Source: Solirubrobacterales bacterium
GTDB lineage: Bacteria; Actinomycetota; Thermoleophilia; Solirubrobacterales; JACPNS01
Direction of reading: 5' to 3'
Assembly: GCA_016185345.1 (NCBI GenBank)
Contig: JACPNS010000008.1
Span: forward strand, 1-64,000
Length of the DNA: 64,000 nucleotides
This document shows positions 43,282-51,688 of the stretch, piece by piece. A program made the translations under genes and the position numbers. The notes under the pieces are model-generated. The model did not search any database. It was not told where the DNA came from and saw only the letters and a list, made by a program, of their open reading frames with translations. Positions within the stretch are counted from its first letter, which is position 1. Each line of letters starts with the position of its first letter.

Positions 43282-44481
43282 TCAGTCCTCGACCTGCGGC
43301 GCCGCGAACCCCTGTTCTTTGCCGACCATCGCGCCGCGACGGATCGCGTGCTTGCCGAAGCGCTCTTTCACGGCGTCAACGGTGGCGTCGATCTCGTGTC
43401 CGCCCGGTCCGTCGAAGGCAAGCTCGAGCTGAGCGCCGTCGTCCAGGTTGGCGAGGGCGATGCCGATCAGCGTGATCCCGAGTTCGTGGATCTGATCGAT
43501 CTCGGGCGCGAGCAGCGAGTGCAGCGCTGATCTGAACTCGTCTGAAGAAGTCGTCGGCGCGGGCAGAGTGCGCGAGCGGGTGATGCGCGCGAAGTTGCCG
43601 AAGCGAATGCTCAGCACGACGGTTCGCGCCGAGCGACCGGAGCGACGCAGTCGCGGGGTGACGCGATCCACGAGCGAGTCAACGACCGTCTCCAGTTCGG
43701 CCTGGGTTCGCGGCTGTTTGCTGATCGCGCGCTGCGCACCGATCGACTTGCGCGTCTGTCGCGGCGCGACGCTGCGCTCATCGATGTTGTTCGAGAGCGC
43801 GTGCAGGCGCTTGCCCTGAGCTTTCCCGAGGATCGTGCAGAGCGTGTCAACGTCGAGCGCGGCGATATCGCCAACGGTTTTCACCCCGCGCGTGCGCAGC
43901 TTCTTCGACGTGACCTTGCCCACGCCCCAGACCGCTTCGATCGGAAGCGGGTGCAAGAAATCAAGTTCGCCATCTTCCTCAACCACCAACAGCCCGTCTG
44001 GCTTTGCCGCACCACTCGCGACCTTCGCGAGGAACTTAGTGCGCGCCACGCCGATCGTGATCTTCAGTCCCGTCTTCTCGAGCACAGCCGCGCGAATCTT
44101 CTCGGCGATCTCGCGCGGCGTGCCATGGATGTGCTCCATGCCGGATCCGTCCAGGAACGCCTCGTCGATCGAGATCTTCTCGACCGTCGGCGAGAACTCT
44201 TCGAGCACCGCCATCACCTGCTTGCTCGCCGCCGAGTAGGCATCTCCGCGCGGCGAGATCACGACGGCATCCGGGCAGATCGCACGGGCCTGGTTGAGGT
44301 TCATCGGTGTGCTGACGCCGCGGGCCTTCGCCTCGTAGCTGGCGGCCGTGACGATTCCGCCGCCGACGAGCACGGGCTTGCCCCGCAGCTCGGGATTGTC
44401 GCGCTGCTCGACCGACGCGAAGAAGGCGTCGAGGTCGGCATGCAGCACCGTCGCCGACGAGGTTTTGCCAGATCCTTCCAC
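43282..44481 (-). CDS. dinB: DNA polymerase IV (Y-family)
   Basis: 399 residues from a GTG. Palm residues VLHADLDAFFASVEQR, fingers KPVLVGG, and catalytic SIDEAFLDGSG are conserved, followed by GVARTKFLAKVASGAAKPDG and the HhH/little-finger region. Low-fidelity translesion polymerase. The C-terminus lacks an obvious beta-clamp-binding motif of the QLxLF type; the last residues are AAPQVED with GAQLELAF internally. No LexA box was identified upstream. Confidence 0.93.
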   Translation of the reverse strand: MEGSGKTSSATVLHADLDAFFASVEQRDNPELRGKPVLVGGGIVTAASYEAKARGVSTPMNLNQARAICPDAVVISPRGDAYSAASKQVMAVLEEFSPTVEKISIDEAFLDGSGMEHIHGTPREIAEKIRAAVLEKTGLKITIGVARTKFLAKVASGAAKPDGLLVVEEDGELDFLHPLPIEAVWGVGKVTSKKLRTRGVKTVGDIAALDVDTLCTILGKAQGKRLHALSNNIDERSVAPRQTRKSIGAQRAISKQPRTQAELETVVDSLVDRVTPRLRRSGRSARTVVLSIRFGNFARITRSRTLPAPTTSSDEFRSALHSLLAPEIDQIHELGITLIGIALANLDDGAQLELAFDGPGGHEIDATVDAVKERFGKHAIRRGAMVGKEQGFAAPQVED

Positions 44482-44528
44482 GAACAGATGTTCGCAGTTG
44501 GGGCCGATGTCAGTCCAGCGCCAGCCTC

Positions 44529-44642
44529 TTGGGTAGATTGGCCAAATGGAATGGCCGTCTCAGCGTCGGAAGCGCAAACATCAAGAAGCTTCGGATCGAC
44601 GATCTCGAAGTCGGCGAGCTGATCGAGCTCGAGAAGGAGTAG
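44529..44642 (+). CDS. Candidate small protein with periodic hydrophobic repeat
   Basis: A short frame from TTG (44529, or 44538) to TAG (44640-44642) reads ...NGRLSVGSANIKKLRIDDLEVGELIELEKE (shown in parts). Residues alternate as in LxIDDLEVGELIEL, similar to the beta-helical small proteins seen in some Actinobacteria. No strong ribosome site; 37 codons at most. The gap to the downstream gene is about 100 bp. Listed because this frame looks more protein-like than its alternatives. Confidence 0.35.
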   Translation: MGRLAKWNGRLSVGSANIKKLRIDDLEVGELIELEKE

Positions 44643-44743
44643 TCGAGAAGGGTTTTTCGGGCGATGTCGAAATCGCGCAACCCCGTTCGTCGCCCTTTAC
44701 GAAAGCGCGAAAAGTTCGCGCAAACAACTCAAGGAGAAGTCCC

Positions 44744-45160
44744 ATGAAGTTCATCGTTTTCGTTCCGGGCAACGCCGACACAGAGGCTGGCGTCATGCCG
44801 ACGGAGGCCGAGCTGGCCGAGATGACCGCGTTCAACGAGCGGCTGTCTGAGGCAGGTGTGTTGCTCGGCGGCGAAGGCCTGCACCCAACCGCGAAGGGTG
44901 CCCGGATCTACTACGGCGACGACAACCCGACCATCACCGACGGCCCGTTCGCCGAGTCAAAAGAGATCGTCGCCGGCTTCTGGCTGCTGCAGGCCAAGTC
45001 AATGGACGAGGTCAAGGAATGGATGCGTCAGGCGCCATTCAAAGAGGCCTACGTCGAGATCCGCCAGATCTTTGGCGTCGAAGACTTCGGCGACGAGCTC
45101 ACGCCCGAGCTGCGCGAGCGCGAAGAAGCGATGCGCGCCAAGGCCGAGGACCTGGCCTGA
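44744..45160 (+). CDS. YCII/DGPF-domain protein
   Basis: 138 residues from the ATG at 44744 with AAGGAGAAG upstream. DGPFAESKEIVAGFWLLQAKS contains the DGPF motif, and MKFIVFVPGNADTEAG plus EVRQIFGVEDFG frame the YCII-like fold. Such proteins are genomic partners of ECF42 sigma factors and may be their regulated targets or sensors. The sigma gene follows immediately. Other in-frame upstream codons are not family-like. Confidence 0.9.
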   Translation: MKFIVFVPGNADTEAGVMPTEAELAEMTAFNERLSEAGVLLGGEGLHPTAKGARIYYGDDNPTITDGPFAESKEIVAGFWLLQAKSMDEVKEWMRQAPFKEAYVEIRQIFGVEDFGDELTPELREREEAMRAKAEDLA

Positions 45161-46407
45161 CCAACGCAGACGTAACGCGCACGATCGACGCCGTCTGGCG
45201 GATCGAAGCCCCGCGACTGATTGCGGGGCTTGCGCGTTTCTGCAATGGCGACGTCGGCCGCGCGGAGGAGCTGGCGCAGGATGCGCTGGTCTCCGCGCTC
45301 GAGACGTGGCCGCGCGAGGGCGTGCCGCGCAATCCCGGCGCTTGGCTGATGGCCACGGCGAAGAACCGCCAGATTGACCTGGCGCGCCGGGCTCGCGTGT
45401 TTCAGCTCAAAACGGAAGAACTTGGACGTGAGTTGTCGGTCGCCGCGCCCGTGCCCGATCCCGAGGCGATCGAGGACGACTTGCTCAGTCTTGTCTTCAC
45501 AACCTGTCACCCCGTACTGACTCAGGACTCGCAGGTCGCTCTCACCCTGCGAATGCTCGGCGGGCTCAAGACCGAGGAGATCGCCCGAGCCTTCCTCGTT
45601 TCTGAGTCAACGATCGGTCAGCGCATCTCCCGCGCCAAGCGCACGCTTGCGGATGCCGAGGTTCCATTCGAGGTGCCGCCGCCGGACGAACGCGCCGAGC
45701 GAGTCGCCGCGGTCCTCGGAGCCGTGTATCTGATCTTCAACGAGGGCTATTCGGCGACGGCTGGGAAGAATTGGATGCGGCTCGACCTTTGCGAGGACGC
45801 CTTGCGGCTCGGGCGAATGCTCCAGCAGTTGATGCCCAACGATCCCGAGGTGCACGGCTTGGCGGCGCTGATGGAACTGCACTCCTCGCGCATGCACTCC
45901 CGCACCGCGCCCGACGGATCGGCAATCCTGTTGCTTGATCAGGACCGACACTCGTGGGACTGGCTGATGATCGATCGCGGTCTCGCGGCGATCGAGCGTG
46001 CGAAGGCCGCGCCCGGTCGGGCCGGCTCGTACACGCTCCAGGCCGAGATCGCGGCCTGTCACGCAACTGCGCGCAAGCCCGAGGACACCGACTGGTTCCG
46101 CGTCGCGGCGCTGTACCGCGATCTCTCAAAACTGACTGGATCGCCGATCGTCGAGATCAATCGCGCCGTCGCGGTGGGGATGTCCAGCGGGCCAGAGGCA
46201 GGGCTGCGCGTGCTCGATGCGATCGCCGACGACCCGGCGCTGGCGAACTACCACCTGCTCCCGAGCGTGCGGGGCGACTTACTGGAGAAGGCCGGGCGCG
46301 GCGCCGAGGCAGCCGAGCATTTCGATCTGGCTGCCTCTATGACCAAGAATGAGCGCGAACGCGAAGCCCTGGCGCGGCGCCGCGAGGCGCTCAGAACAAA
46401 CTCTTGA
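45157..46407 (+). CDS. ECF42-type sigma factor with C-terminal TPR-like domain
   Basis: 416 residues. Sigma region 2 (LAGLARFCNGDVGRAEELAQDALVSALETW) and region 4 (LTLRMLGGLKTEEIARAFLVSESTIGQRISRAKR) are followed by a large helical C-terminal domain (YLIFNEGYSAT..., GRAGSYTLQAEIAACHA), as in ECF42 members that lack an anti-sigma factor. The best start is a CTG at 45157 overlapping the YCII stop (CTGA); no ATG/GTG/TTG exists between an ATG at 45019 in the YCII gene and the conserved region. A reading frame 17 bp into the convergent exoD gene. Confidence 0.88.
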   Translation: MTNADVTRTIDAVWRIEAPRLIAGLARFCNGDVGRAEELAQDALVSALETWPREGVPRNPGAWLMATAKNRQIDLARRARVFQLKTEELGRELSVAAPVPDPEAIEDDLLSLVFTTCHPVLTQDSQVALTLRMLGGLKTEEIARAFLVSESTIGQRISRAKRTLADAEVPFEVPPPDERAERVAAVLGAVYLIFNEGYSATAGKNWMRLDLCEDALRLGRMLQQLMPNDPEVHGLAALMELHSSRMHSRTAPDGSAILLLDQDRHSWDWLMIDRGLAAIERAKAAPGRAGSYTLQAEIAACHATARKPEDTDWFRVAALYRDLSKLTGSPIVEINRAVAVGMSSGPEAGLRVLDAIADDPALANYHLLPSVRGDLLEKAGRGAEAAEHFDLAASMTKNEREREALARRREALRTNS

Positions 46408-46996
46408 CGCCGCGGTAGATCGCGTCGCCGATCGTGATCTCGAGAATCACTCCGACGGCGATCAAGATTGCGCCGCCGACCACGAAGGCGAAGTCCTCCA
46501 TGATCACGCCGACCGAGAGGATCACCACACCAAGTGCGGGGAGCGTGTCGAGTCCCGTGAAGGGCGGAGCGAGAAAGGCCGCAATCGTTCCCACGAGCAC
46601 GACGACTCCGTAGCCGACGTCACTCCACCAATGGCCGAACAGCCAAGTCAGCCTGGGCTTTGAATAGCGCTCAAGCCTGGTCGTTGTATTGATCAGGCCG
46701 TCGATGAATTTGGCACTTCTGTCGCCCTCGAACTCGGTCGCCCGCCAGCGCTCAGGAATCCAGACGGTTTTGCGGCCGACGATCAACTGCAGCGCGAGCA
46801 GCATCGCCACGATTTCCAGCACGTGGGTGATCCCGCCGGTCGGGAGCGGCAGCGCGGGCAGGCCGAGCAGGATGATGAAGATCAGGGCGAAGCTTCTGAG
46901 GCCGACCGTGTCGATCAGCCCGCCGAGCGTCTTCTCGCCCGGCGCGGCGCGCCAGTCTTTGAGCAGCTGAGAGGCGCGCTGGGGTTCCATCCCCAA
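46391..46996 (-). CDS. ExoD-family membrane protein
   Basis: 201 residues. GGLIDTVGLRSFALIFIILLGLPALPLPTGGITHVLEIVAMLLALQLIVGRKTVWIPERW is the ExoD hallmark, then four hydrophobic segments in the C-terminal half. ExoD was named for exopolysaccharide phenotypes in rhizobia; the molecular activity is unknown. Convergent overlap of 17 bp with the sigma factor gene. Confidence 0.88.
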   Translation of the reverse strand: MGMEPQRASQLLKDWRAAPGEKTLGGLIDTVGLRSFALIFIILLGLPALPLPTGGITHVLEIVAMLLALQLIVGRKTVWIPERWRATEFEGDRSAKFIDGLINTTTRLERYSKPRLTWLFGHWWSDVGYGVVVLVGTIAAFLAPPFTGLDTLPALGVVILSVGVIMEDFAFVVGGAILIAVGVILEITIGDAIYRGVKSLF

Positions 46997-47000
46997 GAAG

Positions 47001-47828
47001 CTACCGGCGAATCAGCTTCTCGTTCTTCTTGATCAGGTCGAAGTAGCGCACCGGAGCCAGGCGGGTGAGAATCGAAGTTCCGACGGCATCTGGTCCTACG
47101 AGGATGCGTGCTTTGTTCTTGTCGACGCCGGTCTGGATGATCTTGGCCGCCTTGCGCGGCGTCGTGATCGTGACTTTGTCGAAGTCCTTCTCAAGCACCG
47201 TGCGATCGGTATTTCCGAGGTCGTCCTTGTGAAAGCGCGCGTTGCGCACGATGTTTGTCTTGACGCCACCCGGGTGCACGGTGCAGACGCGAATGTCCGT
47301 GTCGCGCAGCTCGTGGCGCAGCGACTCGGTGTAGCCACGAACGGCGTGCTTTGACGCGCAGTACATGCTCTGCGCCGGCCAGCCCATCAGGCCGAAGACG
47401 CTCGAAACGTTGACGATCGCGCCATCGCCCTGCTCCATGAGCAGCGGCAGGTAGGCCCGCGTGCCGTGGACGACGCCCCAGAAGTTGACGTTCATGACCC
47501 ACTCGTCGTCCTCGGTCGCGGCCTCTGCGGCGAGCTGGCTCACCGTGACTCCGGCGTTGTTCAAGAACATGCCGAACTTCGACGGCGCCCAGTCGTTGAC
47601 GTCGCTGGCGAAGGCCATCGTGGCCAGGCGATCCGAGACGTCGAGCTTGCGGGTGAAGACTGGGCCGGAAAGCATCGCTGCGGTCTCTTCGAGTCCCTCT
47701 TCGTTCCAGTCACAGATAGCGACAGGACAGCCCATCTCACTCATGCGCTCGGCGACGGCGCGGCCGATGCCCGATCCGGCGCCGGTGATGACACACGTGC
47801 GTCCTGCGAGAAAAGGCTTGGCTGACAC
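47001..47828 (-). CDS. Short-chain dehydrogenase/reductase
   Basis: 275 residues from a GTG with CGGAGGTAAG upstream. TGAGSGIGRAV cofactor loop, NNAGVTVSQ, NVSSVFGLMGWPAQSMYCASKHAVRGYTESLR (Ser/Tyr/Lys) and PGGVKTNI. Similar to acyl-type SDRs (SDR26-like) of Actinobacteria. A 15 bp palindrome is 24 bp upstream of the start, so regulation is probable. It may act on fatty-acid or aromatic alcohols; unknown. Confidence 0.9.
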   Translation of the reverse strand: MSAKPFLAGRTCVITGAGSGIGRAVAERMSEMGCPVAICDWNEEGLEETAAMLSGPVFTRKLDVSDRLATMAFASDVNDWAPSKFGMFLNNAGVTVSQLAAEAATEDDEWVMNVNFWGVVHGTRAYLPLLMEQGDGAIVNVSSVFGLMGWPAQSMYCASKHAVRGYTESLRHELRDTDIRVCTVHPGGVKTNIVRNARFHKDDLGNTDRTVLEKDFDKVTITTPRKAAKIIQTGVDKNKARILVGPDAVGTSILTRLAPVRYFDLIKKNEKLIRR

Positions 47829-47851
47829 GTTTTCTTACCTCCGGGAAACGA

Positions 47852-47866
47852 TTGAACTTCGTTCAA
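47852..47866. promoter_or_regulatory. Perfect palindrome TTGAAC-TTC-GTTCAA in a divergent promoter
   Basis: Six-base arms with a 3 bp spacer lie 24 bp upstream of the SDR start and 60 bp before the secreted protein gene. It is the size of a TetR or FadR-like operator and is related in layout to lipid-metabolism operators with AAC..GTT halves. Regulator not identified. Confidence 0.5.
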
Positions 47867-47926
47867 ACTGCGTTCCGGAATGTATCACCAAATGATGTAA
47901 TGGTCAAGATCGGTAACTTAATTGGC

Positions 47927-48418
47927 ATGACACGATCACTGAAGCTTCTCGCCCTCGTACTCCTCGCCCTTGCGGTTGTCGCAGTGCCCGCGGGTGCCAA
48001 GAAGGCCACCTACAAGACCGGCACCTACAAGGCGACCGGCGACGTGTCATTCAAGTTCAAGATCTACAAGGGCACGTGTTACGACGCCAAGTTCAAGAAG
48101 AAGTCTGGGTACTGCTTCTCGGGCTTCGGCGGCCCGCCGAAGATCAAGCTCAAGTGCCCAGTGGTCGAGGACGGCGTCAAGGACTTCGAGGACTTCGCGT
48201 TCATTCCGAACCAGAAGCTCATCTCATCAACCGGCAAGATTCGGATGAAGGGAACCAACCCGGTTCGCACCGACGAATTCGACTCCTGGACCTTCAACCT
48301 CGACCTCGGCAAGAACGGCAAGGCAAGCGGGTCGTTGTCACAGACATCTCAGGTGAAGTCAATCTCGGTCATCTCCACCTGCGCCAGCGGGAAGTTGAAG
48401 TTCACCGCTAAGAAGTAG
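47927..48418 (+). CDS. Small secreted protein, four cysteines
   Basis: 163 residues from the ATG at 47927. A standard signal peptide (KLLALVLLALAVVAVPAGA, cleavage near residue 24) is followed by a Lys-rich beta-like domain beginning KKATYKTGTYKATGD. Cysteines near 45, 56, 77 and 154 could form two disulfides. No family recognised; pattern is like small exported beta-sandwich proteins of Solirubrobacter-like genomes. No lipobox. Confidence 0.7.
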   Translation: MTRSLKLLALVLLALAVVAVPAGAKKATYKTGTYKATGDVSFKFKIYKGTCYDAKFKKKSGYCFSGFGGPPKIKLKCPVVEDGVKDFEDFAFIPNQKLISSTGKIRMKGTNPVRTDEFDSWTFNLDLGKNGKASGSLSQTSQVKSISVISTCASGKLKFTAKK

Positions 48419-48444
48419 GCAGTTTTTGGCAGTAGTATGAAGTT

Positions 48445-48693
48445 ATGCACCGCCTAACTATCAGCCTTCCAGAAGAAATGGCTGCGTCGCTCGCCCGCGA
48501 AGCGCGCCGGCGCGATGTATCTGTTTCCGCCGTCGCGCGCGAAGCCCTCGGAAGCCACCTGCACCTGGTCGTCTCCACCGAGGGCCGTAGAAAGCTGCCC
48601 TTTGCTGCGATCGGTTCGAGCGGCGAGAGCGACGTCGCCAGCAACATGGAATCCCTGCTCTCCGAGGAGTGGGATCCTGATCGCGATCGTTGA
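48445..48693 (+). CDS. vapB: Antitoxin, ribbon-helix-helix type (VapB-like)
   Basis: 82 residues. The N-terminal MHRLTISLPEEMAASLAREARRRDVSVSAVAREAL matches the RHH_1/CopG DNA-binding fold; the remaining acidic tail (MESLLSEEWDPDRDR) would cover the toxin. It overlaps the PIN toxin gene by 17 bp, as expected for a co-translated pair. The gene begins 26 bp after the secreted protein stop. Confidence 0.88.
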   Translation: MHRLTISLPEEMAASLAREARRRDVSVSAVAREALGSHLHLVVSTEGRRKLPFAAIGSSGESDVASNMESLLSEEWDPDRDR

Positions 48694-49090
48694 TAGCGGC
48701 CCGCTCTTCGCCGTGGCGGACTCCGGCGATCGCGATCACGAGGCGTCACTTGAGGTTCTCGAGCGCCCCGACCTCACGCTTGTTGTCCCGACAATGGTGG
48801 TCGCCGAGGTGACCTACATCGTCGCGACGCGGTTGGGTCCCAAGGCCGAGGCGACTTTCTTGCGCGGCATTTCATCCCTCGAAATCGAAGCTCCTGAACC
48901 CGACGAATGGGCTCGGATCGCAGAGCTCGTAGAGACGTATTCAGACCTGCCGCTGGGCGGCACCGACGCGGCCGTCGTTTCGCTTGCCGAACGACTCGGC
49001 GCTACAACAATCGTGACGCTCGACCGCCGGCACTTCTCGGTAGTTCGGCCGAGCCACGTGGACGCGTTCGATTTGCTCCCTGCGGCCTGA
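48677..49090 (+). CDS. vapC: PIN-domain toxin (VapC-like)
   Basis: 137 residues. Acidic active-site residues: Asp in AIVDSGPL, Glu in VVAEVTYI, Asp in GGTDAAVVSLAERL and Asp in TLDRRHF, as in PIN ribonucleases. The conserved first strand begins at the CTG (48677) and no ATG/GTG/TTG lies in frame between it and the antitoxin interior; an AGGAG site is 6-8 bp upstream. It thus seems to start with CTG. Degrades RNA when freed from VapB. Confidence 0.85.
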   Translation: MIAIVDSGPLFAVADSGDRDHEASLEVLERPDLTLVVPTMVVAEVTYIVATRLGPKAEATFLRGISSLEIEAPEPDEWARIAELVETYSDLPLGGTDAAVVSLAERLGATTIVTLDRRHFSVVRPSHVDAFDLLPAA

Positions 49091-49096
49091 GCCGCG

Positions 49097-49903
49097 TTAG
49101 TCGATCAACCGCTGCGTCATCAAGCGGATCGCGACGCGCCAGAGCACGAGTGAGAAGGCGACAAGCGCGAAGAAGCGCAGGATGTCCACGGTCTCAAAGC
49201 CGAACGCCGCACCGCGCACCAGTTCGACCAGTTGGTAGAGCGGGTTGAACTGCGCGATCACTTGCGCTGCCTGCGGGAGGCCCTCGATCGGGAAAAAAGT
49301 TCCCGCCACGAGAAACAGCGGCGTGATGCAGGTCGTGGTCACGTAGTTGAACTGGTCGATCTTCTGCGCCTTCGCGGCGACGCCGATTCCGAACGACGCA
49401 AAGCCGAAGGCCGTGACGAAGCAGAAGATCGGAATCAGCAGCATTCCCGGCGTGGGCTCCAGACCGAAGAAGAAGGTCACGATGATCGGGAACATGCCGA
49501 AGAAGCCCGAGCGGATCGCGATCCAGAGTGCCTCGGCGGTGACGAGTTCCTCGGTATCAACTGGCGTGGCGAGGATGGCGTCGTAGGTTCGCTGGAAGTG
49601 GTACTTCACGAAGGTGCCGAACATTGCCGGCAGGGCGCTGCTGAAGATGACTGAGGTGGCGACCATGCCGGTGCCGACGAACTGCACGTACGGGATTCCA
49701 TTGACGTCGCCGACGATCGTCGAGCCGAGGCCGAGGCCGAACGCCAGCAGGTAGATCGTCGGGTCGAGGATGCTGTTGAAGGCCGTGCCCTTCCAGAAAG
49801 TGCGGAAGTTGGCGGCCTCGCGGCTCATCACGGCGGTGATTGCGGCCGGGTCGAAGCGGCGGATGCGGATCACGCGGCCGCGGGTTGTGACGACCTCGTT
49901 CAT
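49097..49903 (-). CDS. ABC-2 permease (DrrB-like)
   Basis: 268 residues with six helices. YHFQRTYDAILATPVDTEELVTAEALW and TCITPLFLVAGTFFPIEGLPQAAQVIAQFNPLYQLVELVRG are DrrB/NodJ-type features. Overlaps the ATPase stop by 4 bp. Forms an exporter; likely substrates are drugs or lipid-like molecules. Confidence 0.9.
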   Translation of the reverse strand: MNEVVTTRGRVIRIRRFDPAAITAVMSREAANFRTFWKGTAFNSILDPTIYLLAFGLGLGSTIVGDVNGIPYVQFVGTGMVATSVIFSSALPAMFGTFVKYHFQRTYDAILATPVDTEELVTAEALWIAIRSGFFGMFPIIVTFFFGLEPTPGMLLIPIFCFVTAFGFASFGIGVAAKAQKIDQFNYVTTTCITPLFLVAGTFFPIEGLPQAAQVIAQFNPLYQLVELVRGAAFGFETVDILRFFALVAFSLVLWRVAIRLMTQRLID

Positions 49904-50802
49904 TCCGCGTGCTCCCCGGTGAGCTTCACGAAGACATCCTCAAGCGAAGCCGCACGCTCGATCGCGTGATCGGGGATCAGCTCACGCGGGGCGTCTTCGG
50001 CTTGGAGCACAGCGATCGCGGGTCCGGCAGCGCGAACGCTGATGCCGGCGGTGTTGAAGCGGTCGCGGTGTTCTTCGAGTTCGTGCGGCGGGCCGTAGAT
50101 CTCGACGGTGTGCGTGCCGGCGTGTTCCTTGATCAGGTCGCTCGGCTTGCCGCGGGCAATCACGGCACCTTCAGTCATCACGGCAACCTCGTCGGCCAGG
50201 CGCTCGGCCTCTTCGATGTAGTGGGTGGACATCAGGATCGTCGAGCCGGCGGTGCGCAGGCCGTCGATCAGCGTCCAGAGCTGCGTGCGGATCTGCGGGT
50301 CGAGTCCCACGGTCGGCTCGTCCAGCAGGACGAGCTCGGGGTCGTGAACCAGGCCACGAGCGAGCAGCAACCTGCGGCGCATTCCGCCGGAGAGCTCGCC
50401 GACGGAGTCCTTGCGGCGGTCGGTCAGGCGCGCGATCTCGAGCGCGCGGTCAACTGCTTCGGGAACGCTCGGCGCGCGGTAGAGCCGGGCGAAGACTGCG
50501 AGGTTCTGCTCGACGGTGACGTCAACGTCGAGGTTGTCGAGCTGAGGCACGACGCCCATCCTCGCGCGGGCGAACTTCGCCTGCTTGGGCAGCTCCATGT
50601 CGAGGACTTTGATCGATCCTTCGTCGGCGATCGTCTGGCCGGTGAGGATGCGCATCGTGGTGGACTTGCCTGCGCCATTGGGCCCGAGCAGGCCGAGGCA
50701 GATTCCGGCTGGGACCTCGAGATCCAGCCCGTTCACGGCTTGGATATCGCCAAACGCCTTCTTGACACCTTTGAGTTCGATCGCGGCCACGCGGCGATTC
50801 AA
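49900..50802 (-). CDS. ABC exporter ATPase (DrrA-like)
   Basis: 300 residues. Walker A GPNGAGKST, signature LSGGMRRR, Walker B LVLLDEPTVGLDP, and a C-terminal regulatory region with HTVEIYG typical of DrrA. Start is either TTG at 50802 or GTG at 50790; no clear ribosome site. A TetR gene is divergent 56 bp away, so ligand-induced efflux control is likely. Confidence 0.9.
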   Translation of the reverse strand: MNRRVAAIELKGVKKAFGDIQAVNGLDLEVPAGICLGLLGPNGAGKSTTMRILTGQTIADEGSIKVLDMELPKQAKFARARMGVVPQLDNLDVDVTVEQNLAVFARLYRAPSVPEAVDRALEIARLTDRRKDSVGELSGGMRRRLLLARGLVHDPELVLLDEPTVGLDPQIRTQLWTLIDGLRTAGSTILMSTHYIEEAERLADEVAVMTEGAVIARGKPSDLIKEHAGTHTVEIYGPPHELEEHRDRFNTAGISVRAAGPAIAVLQAEDAPRELIPDHAIERAASLEDVFVKLTGEHAE

Positions 50803-50858
50803 GCAGGCCCGATGGATGTGCCACCCGATCAGGTTTCTACGGCAGGTAGGGTGCCGCC

Positions 50859-51470
50859 ATGAACCAGTCGTTACCGCCTACCTCGAAGGGTGTACGCCAG
50901 TCGCAGGAGATCCTCGACGCGGCGCTTCGGTGCCTTGGGCGCGACGGTTACGCGAGCACTTCGCTGCAGCGCGTTGCCGAAGAAGCCGGCGTCAGCAAGC
51001 GCATGGTTCTGTACTACTTCGACTCTCGCGAGACGCTCTTTGTTCAGTTGACGAAGTCGATCGGCGAGCGGCTGCTCGCGACGCTCGAGCAGGCAGTCGC
51101 GGGAATCCACGATCCGGGCGAGGTCACGCAAGTCGCTTTTGAGCGCATGTGGTCGGCCGTCACCGCAGACCGCGCGCTGCTGATCGCCTTGTTCGGCGTG
51201 ACGATCGAATCGGTCACAGACGAACGCCTGGCCGAGACCGTCGCCGACTTCAAGGAAGGCTTCCGCGAGATCCTGCGCAAGCAGCTCGCAGACGCCCGCG
51301 CCCACGGCCGACGCATCATCGTGGACGACGAGATGGCCGTCACCGCGACGATGACCGGCTTCTTCGGTTTGGCTTTCGAATGGCTTGAGACCGGCGACAC
51401 CCCGGAGCTCGCGCAGACGATCGCCGGCTACCAGCAGATGGTCGCCGCGATGGCGCCTGCGGCCAAGTAA
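50859..51470 (+). CDS. TetR-family regulator of the DrrAB-like exporter
   Basis: 203 residues. The HTH segment EILDAALRCLGRDGYASTSLQRVAEEAGVSKRMVLYYFDSRETLFVQL is typical TetR_N, followed by a helical ligand-binding domain. Position back-to-back with the ABC exporter suggests it represses that operon and its own gene from the 56 bp gap. Ligand unknown. Confidence 0.9.
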   Translation: MNQSLPPTSKGVRQSQEILDAALRCLGRDGYASTSLQRVAEEAGVSKRMVLYYFDSRETLFVQLTKSIGERLLATLEQAVAGIHDPGEVTQVAFERMWSAVTADRALLIALFGVTIESVTDERLAETVADFKEGFREILRKQLADARAHGRRIIVDDEMAVTATMTGFFGLAFEWLETGDTPELAQTIAGYQQMVAAMAPAAK

Positions 51471-51515
51471 TCGCAGCAAAGCACCAGCCGCAAAGCCAGT
51501 GAGTGCAGCGAAGTC

Positions 51516-51677
51516 CTAAGCCGCTTTTTTTGAGGCTGGCTTCACTGCGCGTGACCGAACTCGGCCGGACGAAGCGGAACGCTTGACGTCCTTCTTGGCT
51601 GCAGGACGAGCGACTTGGTAGCCCGACGACTGCGCGAACCGACGTGAGTCGTAAGAACTGTTGGCAGACAGATACAT
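51516..51677 (-). CDS. Small basic Ala/Lys/Arg-rich protein
   Basis: 53 residues from the ATG at 51677, supported by GGAGG 6 bp upstream. N-terminus MYLSANSSYDSRRFAQSSGYQ is polar and aromatic, the rest is rich in Lys, Arg, Ser and Ala and ends KPASKKAA, like histone-H1-type tails or a ribosomal extension. It begins 11 bp after the Ntn-hydrolase stop on the same strand. No family is recognised. The poly-T at 51527-51533 is coding sequence (Lys codons), not a terminator. Confidence 0.6.
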   Translation of the reverse strand: MYLSANSSYDSRRFAQSSGYQVARPAAKKDVKRSASSGRVRSRAVKPASKKAA

Positions 51678-51688
51678 GCGCGCCTCCA

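Noticed and set aside
51520-51540. Poly-T run as a possible terminator
   Set aside because: It encodes Lys codons near the end of the small basic protein and has no preceding stem.
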